Source: Apoderus coryli (Eukaryota; Arthropoda; Insecta; Coleoptera; Attelabidae). From it: a DNA stretch of 64,000 bases. A model generated the notes under the pieces. That model ran no database searches. It was not told the DNA's origin and saw only the letters and a list, made by a program, of their open reading frames with translations. Position numbers and translations under genes: made by a program. Below, one piece after another: positions 55,562-64,000 of this stretch (position 1 is the first letter of the stretch; each line of letters opens with the position of its first letter). The stretch covers positions 14,240,182 through 14,304,181 of the forward strand of contig OU452207.1 in the NCBI GenBank assembly GCA_911728435.2, written 5' to 3'.

Positions 55562-55996
55562 AAAACTCTACGTGTTTTTCAAAGGAGCGTCTGACGCAGT
55601 GAAAAATACAGACGTCAGTTACGGAACAACTGGTAATTTTGGAGGAGCGCCCAGTACGCAACAAAGTTCCAGCTAAGGACTCCTGTGTTTTCATCTGAAA
55701 ACCTGATCAAGCCAATCTACTGCAGCAGACATTAAGACTTGGGACGCCAAGTTGGTCTTAAACAGATTGTTGGTGACCAGATTCGGGATGAAGTTTTGGT
55801 AAGTCTTTATTGTTTCTGTTAGTGACGTTGTTTTCTTACTTTCTCTCCAGTTTTTTCTTTTGAATTTATTTTTTTATGTAAAAATAAAAATATTAATAAA
55901 AAAACTGCAAATAACTTCGTGTCTACTTAAAAGTAAAAATACCTTTGCATAAATTAGCAATCTTAATTTTTTTAAGTATTTATTAATTTTTACAAA

Positions 55997-58900
55997 ATGT
56001 CAGGTAAAGACGCTATCGATATCTTAAATCAAATTGATTCCTTTGATGGTTACGGCGATGGCAATTCGCTACAATTTTTCATTAAGAATTGTGATACTAT
56101 GATGGAAGTAGTAAAAGAATCTGAAAGAGCTAGATTAACTAAACTAATTTTTGGTACGAAATTGAAAGGAAAAGCTCAAGAAGCTACCCAATATAAACAT
56201 TTTGCTAATTGGGTAGAAATTAAAGACTTTCTAATAGAATATTTTAGTGATAAAACTCCTTCATCTCATTATTTATCGCAAATCATGCATATCAAACAAA
56301 CTTTTAGAGAAAATATCGAAAGTTATTCAAATAGATTAAATATTTTAGTAAATAAATATAAAGAAACGTGTTACTTAAATAATAGTCCACCTGAGGCTAA
56401 AGTTTTAATAGATTCGATGAACTCAAACTTAGTTAATAATTTTCGAAAAGGTTTGATTAATGAAAAAATACAAATCCGTGTTATAGCAGAAAACACGAAT
56501 TGTTTAGATAGAGTAATTTCAACAGCTTTAGAAATGGAATTGGAACAAAATGAAAATTTTAAGCACAATCAAAATTTTAGAAATGTAAATTTTGTTAGAA
56601 ATCAAAATGTTCAAAGAAATTTTCAGAGTTCTAGGAAAAATTGTTTATATTGCGGTAAAAATAACCACTATACATCTGAATGTAGATTTTTAAAACAATT
56701 TGAAAATAGAAATAATTATCCACAAAATTCTCATCGACCAAACTATAGAGACCAAAATACAAATATTAATCGTAATACTAATTTTGGGACAAATAATTCT
56801 TTGCAGTCATCAAATTTTCACGAAAACCAATATAGTCGACGTTTTCCAACAAATTTCAATCATAATGTCTCTAATTCGAGAAATAACAATTATTACAATC
56901 GGCAAAATACAAATACACCTCCGTACAATCAGAATACTAGAAATGTACAAGATTCAAGACAAACACAAATTATTCAATCTGAAAATATTACTCACGAACA
57001 AGCCAATATTCATAGGTATCATACACAAGACAACAACGTTTCTTGTCCATCAACTTCAGCAGCAAATGTAGAAAATGTTTTAATAAATGAGCAACCTATT
57101 TCTCATAGAACCGTTTTATTATCACAAGAACAGATTCAGTTAGATATTGTTAAACTTCAATCGCTAGATATAATAGATTCTGATTTAAATTTAATTTTAG
57201 ATACAGGCGCAGATGTATGCTTAATTAAAGCATCTAAACTTAAAAATTGTAACATCAATAAAAATTCTATAATTGAGTTAAAAGGCATATCCCAAAAATC
57301 TGTATATACCATGGGTACTTATTCACTTTCGATTTTATTAAAAGACAATAAAGTAATTGAACATGTATTTCATATAATTCCCGAAGATATATCAATTAAA
57401 GCCGATGGACTTTTAGGACGTGATTTTATGCAAAAATATAAAGTGCAAATAGATTATAATAACGAATCAATATATTTTAACAATAATAATTTTAAAATTT
57501 TACCTTCAAAGTCTCTCATAACAATTCCTGCTAGATGTGAAATTGCAGTAGCCACTAGAGCAAATATTGCCAATGCTGAAGGACTCGTAGAAGCCAAACA
57601 AATTTCGGAAAACATTTACTTAGGTTCGACAGTAACAAATACTCAAAATTATAAATGTCTGGTCAGCATTTTAAATATTTCTAATGAAACGTATCGTATT
57701 CCGTTACCAAGGGTTAATATAGAACCTATTTCTAATGATTTATTAATTGAAAATGAAAAATATTCTAATTTAGTTGATAGATTTCATAGAATAAAAGACC
57801 TTATTAAATTAGAACATGTTAACGTAGAAGAACAAAACTCATTATTGGATATAATAAGAAATTTTTCAGACATTTTTTATTTAGAAGGTGACAAATTAAC
57901 TTACACTGACACTATTAGACATAAAATTCCAACAGACCCTAATAAAGGACCTATTAACATTAAACCATACAGACTCCCTTATACACAAAGAGCAGTTATA
58001 AAAAAACTGGATAACGAATTAAATAAAGAGCAAAAATATATAAAGTATTTAAGTATGAAAAATTATTTAGACGAACATATAGTACTAACAAATATGATGT
58101 TAAATCAATTACAACTTGAGATTATTACATTATCAAATGCAATTTTATTAGCAAAAAAGGGATTGTTACATCCAGTAGTTCTTACTCCAATTCAATTAAT
58201 TGATGAACTTAAACCAATTATTGAAACACTACCTCATGGTCTTGAATTTCCAATTCCAGTGGACACTTCAAATGCAAATGTTTTATTGGATATAATCGAT
58301 TTACAGGTATATTTCGAAAATAGTCGGTTAATATATATTATAAATATTCCACTAATTGAGACGGAATTATTCTATCTATACAAAGTATCACCATTTCCAA
58401 AATTATTATCATTAAATAAATTCATTTTAATTAAACCATCTTCTAAATATATTGCCGTTGATGAAACCAAACAGAAATTTGTAACACTTTCTGAAATTGA
58501 ATTCAGCAATTGTTTGAAACTATCAGAAGATAAATTTATTTTTTCTCATCAGAAACAAGTTTCTTTGGCACATGTTGTAGATAATTGTGAGATGAAATTA
58601 CTTCAAGGTATAACGAGTAATATACCTGATATATGTGAAATTCATTTTTTATATACAAACAAAGGTATTTTTATTCAATTAATCACTTCAAATACTTGGC
58701 TATTCGCAGTATCTCATCCAGAGACTCTAACTATTTCTTGTAGTGATCAATTAAAACCAGTCGATATCACATTAAAAAATTTCGGAAGCGTCACTATAGG
58801 AAAACAATGTAAGGCTTATAGTGCGTCAACAACATTGGTACCACATGGCAACATCTTCAACTCCAAAGTATATACAAACTTTGTTCCTGCATTTGAAATT

Positions 58901-59374
58901 AGTGAAGAGTGCTGTGAAAAAGTGAACTTTACAAAAATTAACATGTCGGAACTTATATTGAATGAACATTATAAGACATTGGCTAAGCATATCCCAGAAC
59001 TTAATATTGCTAGTCATAAATTAGATGACATTGAAAAACTAAGTGATGATATTTATAAAAAGAATATTTTATCAAATTACACACTTACAGGATCTCTAGT
59101 AGCATATATTCTAGCTATAATGGTATTGTTGTTCATTTGTTACAAGATTTACATTAAGTGTTTCAAACGAAGTTCTTGTTGTGGAATTGTTCCAAATATT
59201 TGTGTAAGAGTTAACCAAACAATTGAACCAAATCAAAGTAGATATATTGCAGAATATCACCGTGATCAACAAATTGAAAATAGTTGTCATCATGATGAGG
59301 ACATTGTTCATCCAAAACGTAAATCTATAGTATTTACACCGACACGTAGGCCATCAGTCAGAGAGACACAGTAA
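55997..59374 (+). CDS. Fused Gag-protease-envelope(TM) ORF of a deleted errantivirus
   Basis: 1125 codons, uninterrupted. Residues about 1-200: Gag capsid-like region. About 215-229: CCHC zinc knuckle (CLYCGKNNHYTSEC). Then an Asn/Gln-rich stretch. About 398-410: aspartic protease centre (LILDTGADVCLI), with LLGRDFM further on. About 641-661: the extreme N-terminus of the RT region (HKIP...PYRLPYT). Near residue 680 the sequence switches, still in frame, to the envelope ectodomain stem. A membrane anchor is at about 1031-1052 and a short cytoplasmic tail follows. The RT palm, RNase H, integrase and envelope N-terminus, normally several kb, are missing at that junction. Whether the protein is made is unknown. 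Confidence 0.88.
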   Translation: MSGKDAIDILNQIDSFDGYGDGNSLQFFIKNCDTMMEVVKESERARLTKLIFGTKLKGKAQEATQYKHFANWVEIKDFLIEYFSDKTPSSHYLSQIMHIKQTFRENIESYSNRLNILVNKYKETCYLNNSPPEAKVLIDSMNSNLVNNFRKGLINEKIQIRVIAENTNCLDRVISTALEMELEQNENFKHNQNFRNVNFVRNQNVQRNFQSSRKNCLYCGKNNHYTSECRFLKQFENRNNYPQNSHRPNYRDQNTNINRNTNFGTNNSLQSSNFHENQYSRRFPTNFNHNVSNSRNNNYYNRQNTNTPPYNQNTRNVQDSRQTQIIQSENITHEQANIHRYHTQDNNVSCPSTSAANVENVLINEQPISHRTVLLSQEQIQLDIVKLQSLDIIDSDLNLILDTGADVCLIKASKLKNCNINKNSIIELKGISQKSVYTMGTYSLSILLKDNKVIEHVFHIIPEDISIKADGLLGRDFMQKYKVQIDYNNESIYFNNNNFKILPSKSLITIPARCEIAVATRANIANAEGLVEAKQISENIYLGSTVTNTQNYKCLVSILNISNETYRIPLPRVNIEPISNDLLIENEKYSNLVDRFHRIKDLIKLEHVNVEEQNSLLDIIRNFSDIFYLEGDKLTYTDTIRHKIPTDPNKGPINIKPYRLPYTQRAVIKKLDNELNKEQKYIKYLSMKNYLDEHIVLTNMMLNQLQLEIITLSNAILLAKKGLLHPVVLTPIQLIDELKPIIETLPHGLEFPIPVDTSNANVLLDIIDLQVYFENSRLIYIINIPLIETELFYLYKVSPFPKLLSLNKFILIKPSSKYIAVDETKQKFVTLSEIEFSNCLKLSEDKFIFSHQKQVSLAHVVDNCEMKLLQGITSNIPDICEIHFLYTNKGIFIQLITSNTWLFAVSHPETLTISCSDQLKPVDITLKNFGSVTIGKQCKAYSASTTLVPHGNIFNSKVYTNFVPAFEISEECCEKVNFTKINMSELILNEHYKTLAKHIPELNIASHKLDDIEKLSDDIYKKNILSNYTLTGSLVAYILAIMVLLFICYKIYIKCFKRSSCCGIVPNICVRVNQTIEPNQSRYIAEYHRDQQIENSCHHDEDIVHPKRKSIVFTPTRRPSVRETQ

Positions 59375-59558
59375 TTTTACGATTTACATAATAATTCTTT
59401 AATTTTAGCATATTATTTTAAGTGTTTTTATATTTAAGTTTTTTTCATTTATGTAGATAGACCTAGCAATTTTAATTATGCTATATCATATTTTAATAAT
59501 AATAATTGAGATTTTCTAACAATTTCATTATTATAAAATCTCTCACTTAGGGGGGAGG
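59375..59558 (+). other. 3' untranslated region and polypurine tract of the errantivirus-like element
   Basis: AT-rich, ending in CACTTAGGGGGGAGG directly before the 3' LTR (plus-strand priming tract). Confidence 0.85.
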
Positions 59559-60262
59559 TGTTATGATCCTTCCCACAGGACACCCTGTATATCATTTATT
59601 ATACTTCCACATGTTTTATATTCAGTTGTTCCCTATTGTAAATAATATTAGAGTTCCTTATTTTATGATGTAAACCATATTTAACAATTGATAAGCTGTT
59701 TTACCTAATTTTATTACTTTTCGGGATCCCTTAATTTTACGGTGTGAAACCACATTTATGTTTTATAGGGTATATTTTTCTTTTAGCATGGTCATAACAT
59801 TGTAAACTTTATTGTAAGATAACATAAAATATTATGTTACCATAATAGGTTTCACACCTTTCTTTCTATCAATATAAAAACTAACCCCTAATAAATGTTT
59901 AACCATTTTTAATGACTCTGTAGATATAAGATATAAAAAGGCATAATCTTGTAAGACAGTTCAGTGGAGTCAGTTCAGTCAAGTAAGTAAGTTCAGTTAG
60001 TTCAAACCAGTCAGACCGTTCAGGTCATTTTTATTCTTCAAACAGAAACCTTGTGAAACAATATTAATAAAGTAGTAATTAAAAATTAAAGTGTTTGAAT
60101 GATCTTTAAAGTATAGTACCAAATTAAATTAAATAACTAAATATAATAGAAACAAACTAAATTAAACTAAAACATAACTTTGGTGTTAGCAATAGCGCCA
60201 AAGTAAATTAAACATAACATTGGAAAGCAATACGTGTTTTTCAAACTAAATCAAACACAACA
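59559..60262 (+). repeat. 3' LTR of the errantivirus-like element
   Basis: 704 bp, same as the 5' LTR; followed by the target duplication ATGT. Confidence 0.95.
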
Positions 60263-60486
60263 ATGTAGACCTCCCTGTATGTAGTCTTACAAGTAATTGA
60301 ATTCAAATTTGTACATGTGCCAGGACCAAAATCATAGAAAATGAAAACTCTCTTAATAATGGCTTATTTAGTGACGAATACACATTCCACAATAACGGCA
60401 ACATCAATAGATATAATTTTCATTATTATTGTGATTAAAATCCACACGAATTTCAAGCTGTAGATAATCAAAATAAATAGCTAGTT
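60263..60486. other. Spacer between the LTR element and HL copy 3
   Basis: No ORF or repeat recognised; it starts with the ATGT target duplication. Confidence 0.35.
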
Positions 60487-63240
60487 AATTATACTAACGA
60501 GCGTACAGTCCGTTTCTTTCTAAAATGGGGAAAAAAAGCACAAAGTTGTGTGCGAATAAACGCAAAGGAACGCCGGAGGCGTTCCAACAGTGTTTCCTAT
60601 ATGGCAACTTTATTTTTTGCATCACCCGATAGGCTATATATCAAAGCTGATTCAATGCATTAAAATTATGTATTTTAATCATTTATTTACCTCTGCAGAA
60701 ACGATATTTTAGCGTGACAAGGAGGTGAATACGATTTTCTACGAGGAAATTCAAGAAAACCACAGCACAAAACTGCAAAAAATGCTACTACTAAATCAAT
60801 AAATTTACCTTATTGTAACATCCACAAATACAATAAAAGCATTTTGATTTATACTAGGCACTGTTCTAAATACGGGAGTGCACTTTTACGGTATGATACG
60901 GCCCTTTATTACATTTTTAATTGTAAACTAAAAATGTTGGAAATTCTTCCGAGACTTTGTACATCAATAACCTAGAAAAATTGCGAAAATCGCGGTTGCC
61001 ACACTTTATTTGAACACTTTCATCATACACATATTCCTCATAGTTTCACGCAATATATTTACACATGGAATATGATTAGATACTTAATTTTACAACCAAT
61101 TTAATTTACGCAACTCCCACAATAATATAACAAATATTAAAACATTATTTTATGTAAAAAAACTAATAATTTATACTTATTTTTATTTTACTGCTATTCA
61201 CATGAACTAAATCTGGCAGAGTAGTAAAATTTATTCCCACCAGAAAGGTTACAATTTCAATTAATAATGCAAAAAAGTTCAATGACCCGTGAAGTGGGAG
61301 GAGTTGAGTATGTGCAGACGGGCTACAACCCAAACCAATCAATGACCTTTATTTAATATCTTATGCTTATGCAACCTCCAACACATCATTATGGTATTTA
61401 CGGTTGCATAACCTCAGCGATAGGTGACTTTATTTTCTTTAAAAGAGAAATTTTTAGCATAGGTTTTAAATTTATATACAGGGTGAATCAAAAATTTATT
61501 TCCTATCGTCAAAAAAGCAATATTTTGAATAATTGTTTGATTTCTATAGATTTCAAATCAAGATTTTTTTAAAAGTTAAACTATAAGCTCAAATTTATAT
61601 ACGGGGTGAACCAAAAATGTATTTCTTTATTTTGTTATGGTCAAAAAAGTTATATTTTGAATAATATTTTGATTTCTTTAGATTTGAAATTAAGTTTTCT
61701 GTGAAAGTTAAACTATAAGCTCAAATTTATATACAGGGTGAATCAAAAATGTATTTCTTTATTTTGTTAAGGTGAAATAGTATTGTTTTGAATAACTTTT
61801 TGATTTCTTTAGATTTCAAATCAAGATTTTTTTAAAAGTTAAACTATAAGCTCAAATTTATATACGGGGTGAACCAAAAATGTATTTCTTTATTTTGTTA
61901 TGGTCAAAAAAGTTATATTTTGAATAATATTTTGATTTCTTTAGATTTGAAATTAAGTTTTCTGTGACAGTTAAACTATAAGCTCAAATTTATATACAGG
62001 GTGAATCAAAAATGTATTTCTTTATTTTGTTAAGGTGAAATAGTATTGTTTTGAATAACTTTTTGATTTCTTTAGATTTCAAATCAAGATTTTTTGAAAG
62101 TTAAACTATAAGCTCAAATTTATATACAGGGTGAATCAAAAATGTATTTCTTTATTTTGTTAAGGTGAAATAGTATTGTTTTGAATAACTTTTTGATTTC
62201 TTTAGATTTCAAATCAAGATTTTTTTAAAAGTTAAACTATAAGCTCAAATTTATATACGGGGTGAACCAAAAATGTATTTCTTTATTTTGTTATGGTCAA
62301 AAAAGTTATATTTTGAATAATATTTTGATTTCTTTAGATTTGAAATTAAGTTTTCTGTGAAAGTTAAACTATAAGCTCAAATTTATATACAGGGTGAATC
62401 AAAAATGTATTTCTTTATTTTGTTAAGGTGAAATAGTATTGTTTTGAATAACTTTTTGATTTCTTTAGATTTCAAATCAAGATTTTTTTAAAAGTTAAAC
62501 TATAAGCTCAAATTTATATACAGGGTGAATCAAAAATGTATTTCTTTATTTTGTTAAGGTGAAATATTTTGAATAACTTTTTGATTTCTTTAGATTTCAA
62601 ATCAAGATTTTTTGAAAGTTAAACTATAAGCTCAAATTTATATACAGGGTGAATCAAAAATGTATTTCTTTATTTTGTTAAGGTGAAATAGTATTGTTTT
62701 GAATAACTTTTTGATTTCTTTAGATTTCAAATCAAGATTTCTTTGAAAGTTAAACTATAAGCTCAAATTTATATACAGGGTGAATCAAAAATGTATTTCT
62801 TTATTTTGTTAAGGTGAAATAGTAATATTTTGAATAATTTTTTGATTTCTTTGGGTTTCAATTCAAGATTTCTTTGAAAGTTAAACTATATGCTCCTAGA
62901 GGTTTTCTACGGGGTAACTCAAAAATGTTTCTGTTTATTTTCAATAATAGATAGAAACATTTTCAGATTTTCAGCTCTGGCAATACTTTTTTTTTAATTA
63001 ATTTTTGAATTATTTTTTTTTTAATTTTTTTTTTTTTAATTTTTTTTTTTTGAAATTTTTTTTTTTGAAATTTTTTTTTTTAAATTTTTTTTTAAATTTT
63101 TTTTTAATAATAGAAACATTTTTTTCCTTGAAATTTTTTTTTTTTGATTTTTTTTTTCATGTTTTTTGCCACCCTCAATGACTTTTTTTATAGATAAAAC
63201 TACCACACAACGACTGGGAAATCCCGAAGGGATTTCTTGT
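60487..63240 (+). mobile_element. Hairpin-ended (HL) non-autonomous element, copy 3, full length
   Basis: Begins around TACTAACGAGCGTACAG. A subterminal hairpin GGAACGCC-GGA-GGCGTTCC is at about 60570. Shared body with CATCACCCGATAGGCTATAT and GGGAGTGCACTTTTACGG; an internal tandem array (61471-62930); a T-run zone (62985-63165); then CCCTCAATGACTTTTTTTAT and the terminal hairpin GAAATCCC-GAA-GGGATTTC (63218-63236). No ORF. Class uncertain: the end hairpin, internal repeats and T-rich zone recall Helentron-associated (DINE/HINE) elements. Confidence 0.8.
61471..62930 (+). repeat. Internal tandem array, about 11 units of 120-131 bp
   Basis: Each unit begins TATACAGGGTGAATCAAAAA or TATACGGGGTGAACCAAAAA and ends GTTAAACTATAAGCTCAAAT. 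Two subtypes differ in blocks (GTTAAGGTGAAATAGTATTG versus GTTATGGTCAAAAAAGTTAT). Starts near 61475, 61597, 61728, 61861, 61993, 62122, 62253, 62386, 62518, 62641 and 62772. The order, roughly A-B-A-B-A-A-B-A-A-A-A, suggests unequal exchange. Earlier, diverged units are in HL copy 2 (50090-50790). Confidence 0.9.
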
Positions 63241-64000
63241 TATATATAATAACGAGTGATCTTCGCGTTTCTTTCTAAAATGAGGAAAAAAAGCACAAAG
63301 TTGTGTGCGAATAAACGCAAAGGAACGCCGGAGGCGTTCCAACAGTGATTCCTATATGGCAACTTTATTTTTTGCATCACCCGATAGGCTATATATCAAA
63401 GCTGATTGAATGCATTAAAATTATGTATTTTATTAATATATTTAGATCTACAAAACCGAAATTAAAGTGTGAGAAGGAGGTGAATAACTTTTTCTACGAG
63501 GAAATTCAAGAAAATAACAGTACAAAACTGCAAAAAATGCTACTACTAAATCAATAAATTTACCTTTTTGCAGCATCCACACATACTATAAAAGCATTTT
63601 GATTTATACTAGGCACTGTTCTAAACACGGGAGTGCACTTTTACGGTATGATACGGCCCTTTATTACATTTTTAATTGTAAACTAAAAATGTTGGAAAAT
63701 CTCCGAGACTTTGTACATCAATAACCTAGAAAAATTGCGAAAATCGCGGTTGCCACACTTTATTTGAACACTTTCATCATAAACATATTCCTCATAGTTT
63801 CACGCAATATATTTACACATGGAATATGATTAGATACTTAATTTTACAACAAATTTAATTTACGCAACTCCCACAATAATATAACAAATATTAAAACATT
63901 ATTTTATGTTAAAAAACTAATAATTTATACTTATTTTTATTTTACTGCTATTCACATGAACTAAATCTGGCAGAGTAGTAAAATTTATTCCCACCAGAAA
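63241..64000 (+). mobile_element. Hairpin-ended (HL) element, copy 4, head-to-tail with copy 3, cut by the window end
   Basis: Starts directly after the hairpin end of copy 3: TTCTTGT then TATATATAATAACGAGTGAT. It repeats the 5' body of copy 3 nearly exactly (GGAACGCC-GGA-GGCGTTCC at about 63323; TGGCACTGTTC-type block at about 63610; AAAATCGCGGTTGCCACAC), and continues past the window. Confidence 0.85.

Larger units (their letters stand above)
54845..60262 (+). mobile_element. Errantivirus-like LTR element, internally deleted, recent insertion
   Basis: Two LTRs of exactly 704 bp (54845-55548 and 59559-60262), TG...CA, which I read as identical; 4-bp target duplication ATGT (54841-54844 and 60263-60266); primer site at 55550; polypurine tract AGGGGGGAGG just before the 3' LTR. 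One long ORF (55997-59374) fuses Gag and protease to the C-terminal part of an envelope protein; RT, RNase H, integrase and the outer envelope are gone. Four-base duplications and an env gene place it in the insect Gypsy/errantivirus group. Confidence 0.93.

Noticed and set aside
55997..59374. A domesticated host gene of gag/env origin
   Set aside because: Its LTRs look identical and the target duplication is perfect, so it is a recent insertion with no time for domestication to be shown.
61471..62930. CRISPR array
   Set aside because: Eukaryotic setting; units are contiguous 120-131 bp repeats without unique spacers.

Overview
This is AT-rich animal nuclear DNA, almost certainly from an insect. 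It carries BEL/Pao, errantivirus-like, jockey/CR1-type LINE, Tc1/mariner and Helitron-like repeats, TTAGG-like pentamers, and exon fragments recognisable as insect cnc, eya, ADE2/Paics, islet/tailup, prospero, Dscam1, Na+/K+-ATPase alpha and Prat. I cannot fix the order; a beetle is plausible but not shown. I find no gene that is complete inside the window.

Layout. 0.5-8.6 kb: an old minus-strand LINE split by a nearly complete BEL/Pao retrotransposon (1825-8247, 5-bp target duplication, tRNA-Tyr primer site). 8.8-15.9 kb: satellite-like repeats, LINE scraps, foldback elements and a tRNA-derived SINE. 15.9-25.2 kb: three decayed copies of the cnc 3' coding region (two in a 798-bp tandem duplication), five eya exons and the last exon of ADE2, partly arranged as a segmental duplication. 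27.4-38.1 kb: the two LIM-domain exons of islet/tailup, 10 kb apart, with a prospero first-exon pseudogene, a mariner-like element and a LINE between them, and a duplicated stretch of intron on either side. 38.6-44.9 kb: LINE remnants in both orientations. 46.4-53.9 kb: seven Dscam exons, one Na+/K+-ATPase exon, two exons of a small membrane protein and two Prat exons. 54.8-60.3 kb: a young LTR retrovirus-like element with a large in-frame internal deletion. 45.4-46.2, 49.0-51.1 and 60.5-64.0 kb: a family of non-autonomous elements ending in a GAAATCCC/GGGATTTC hairpin, two of them head to tail.

The striking feature is the collection of host gene fragments. Pieces of nine unrelated genes, most still with introns and GT/AG splice sites, all lie on the plus strand. 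Most carry stops, frameshifts or deletions. They are therefore DNA-level copies, not retrocopies, and they sit between rolling-circle-like and other mobile elements. This resembles a gene-fragment-capturing locus (Helitron/Helentron-type capture, or a heterochromatic, B or sex chromosome collecting duplications). Mechanism and chromosome are inference. Single-base frameshifts could be assembly errors; the nonsense substitutions and larger deletions are harder to explain that way.
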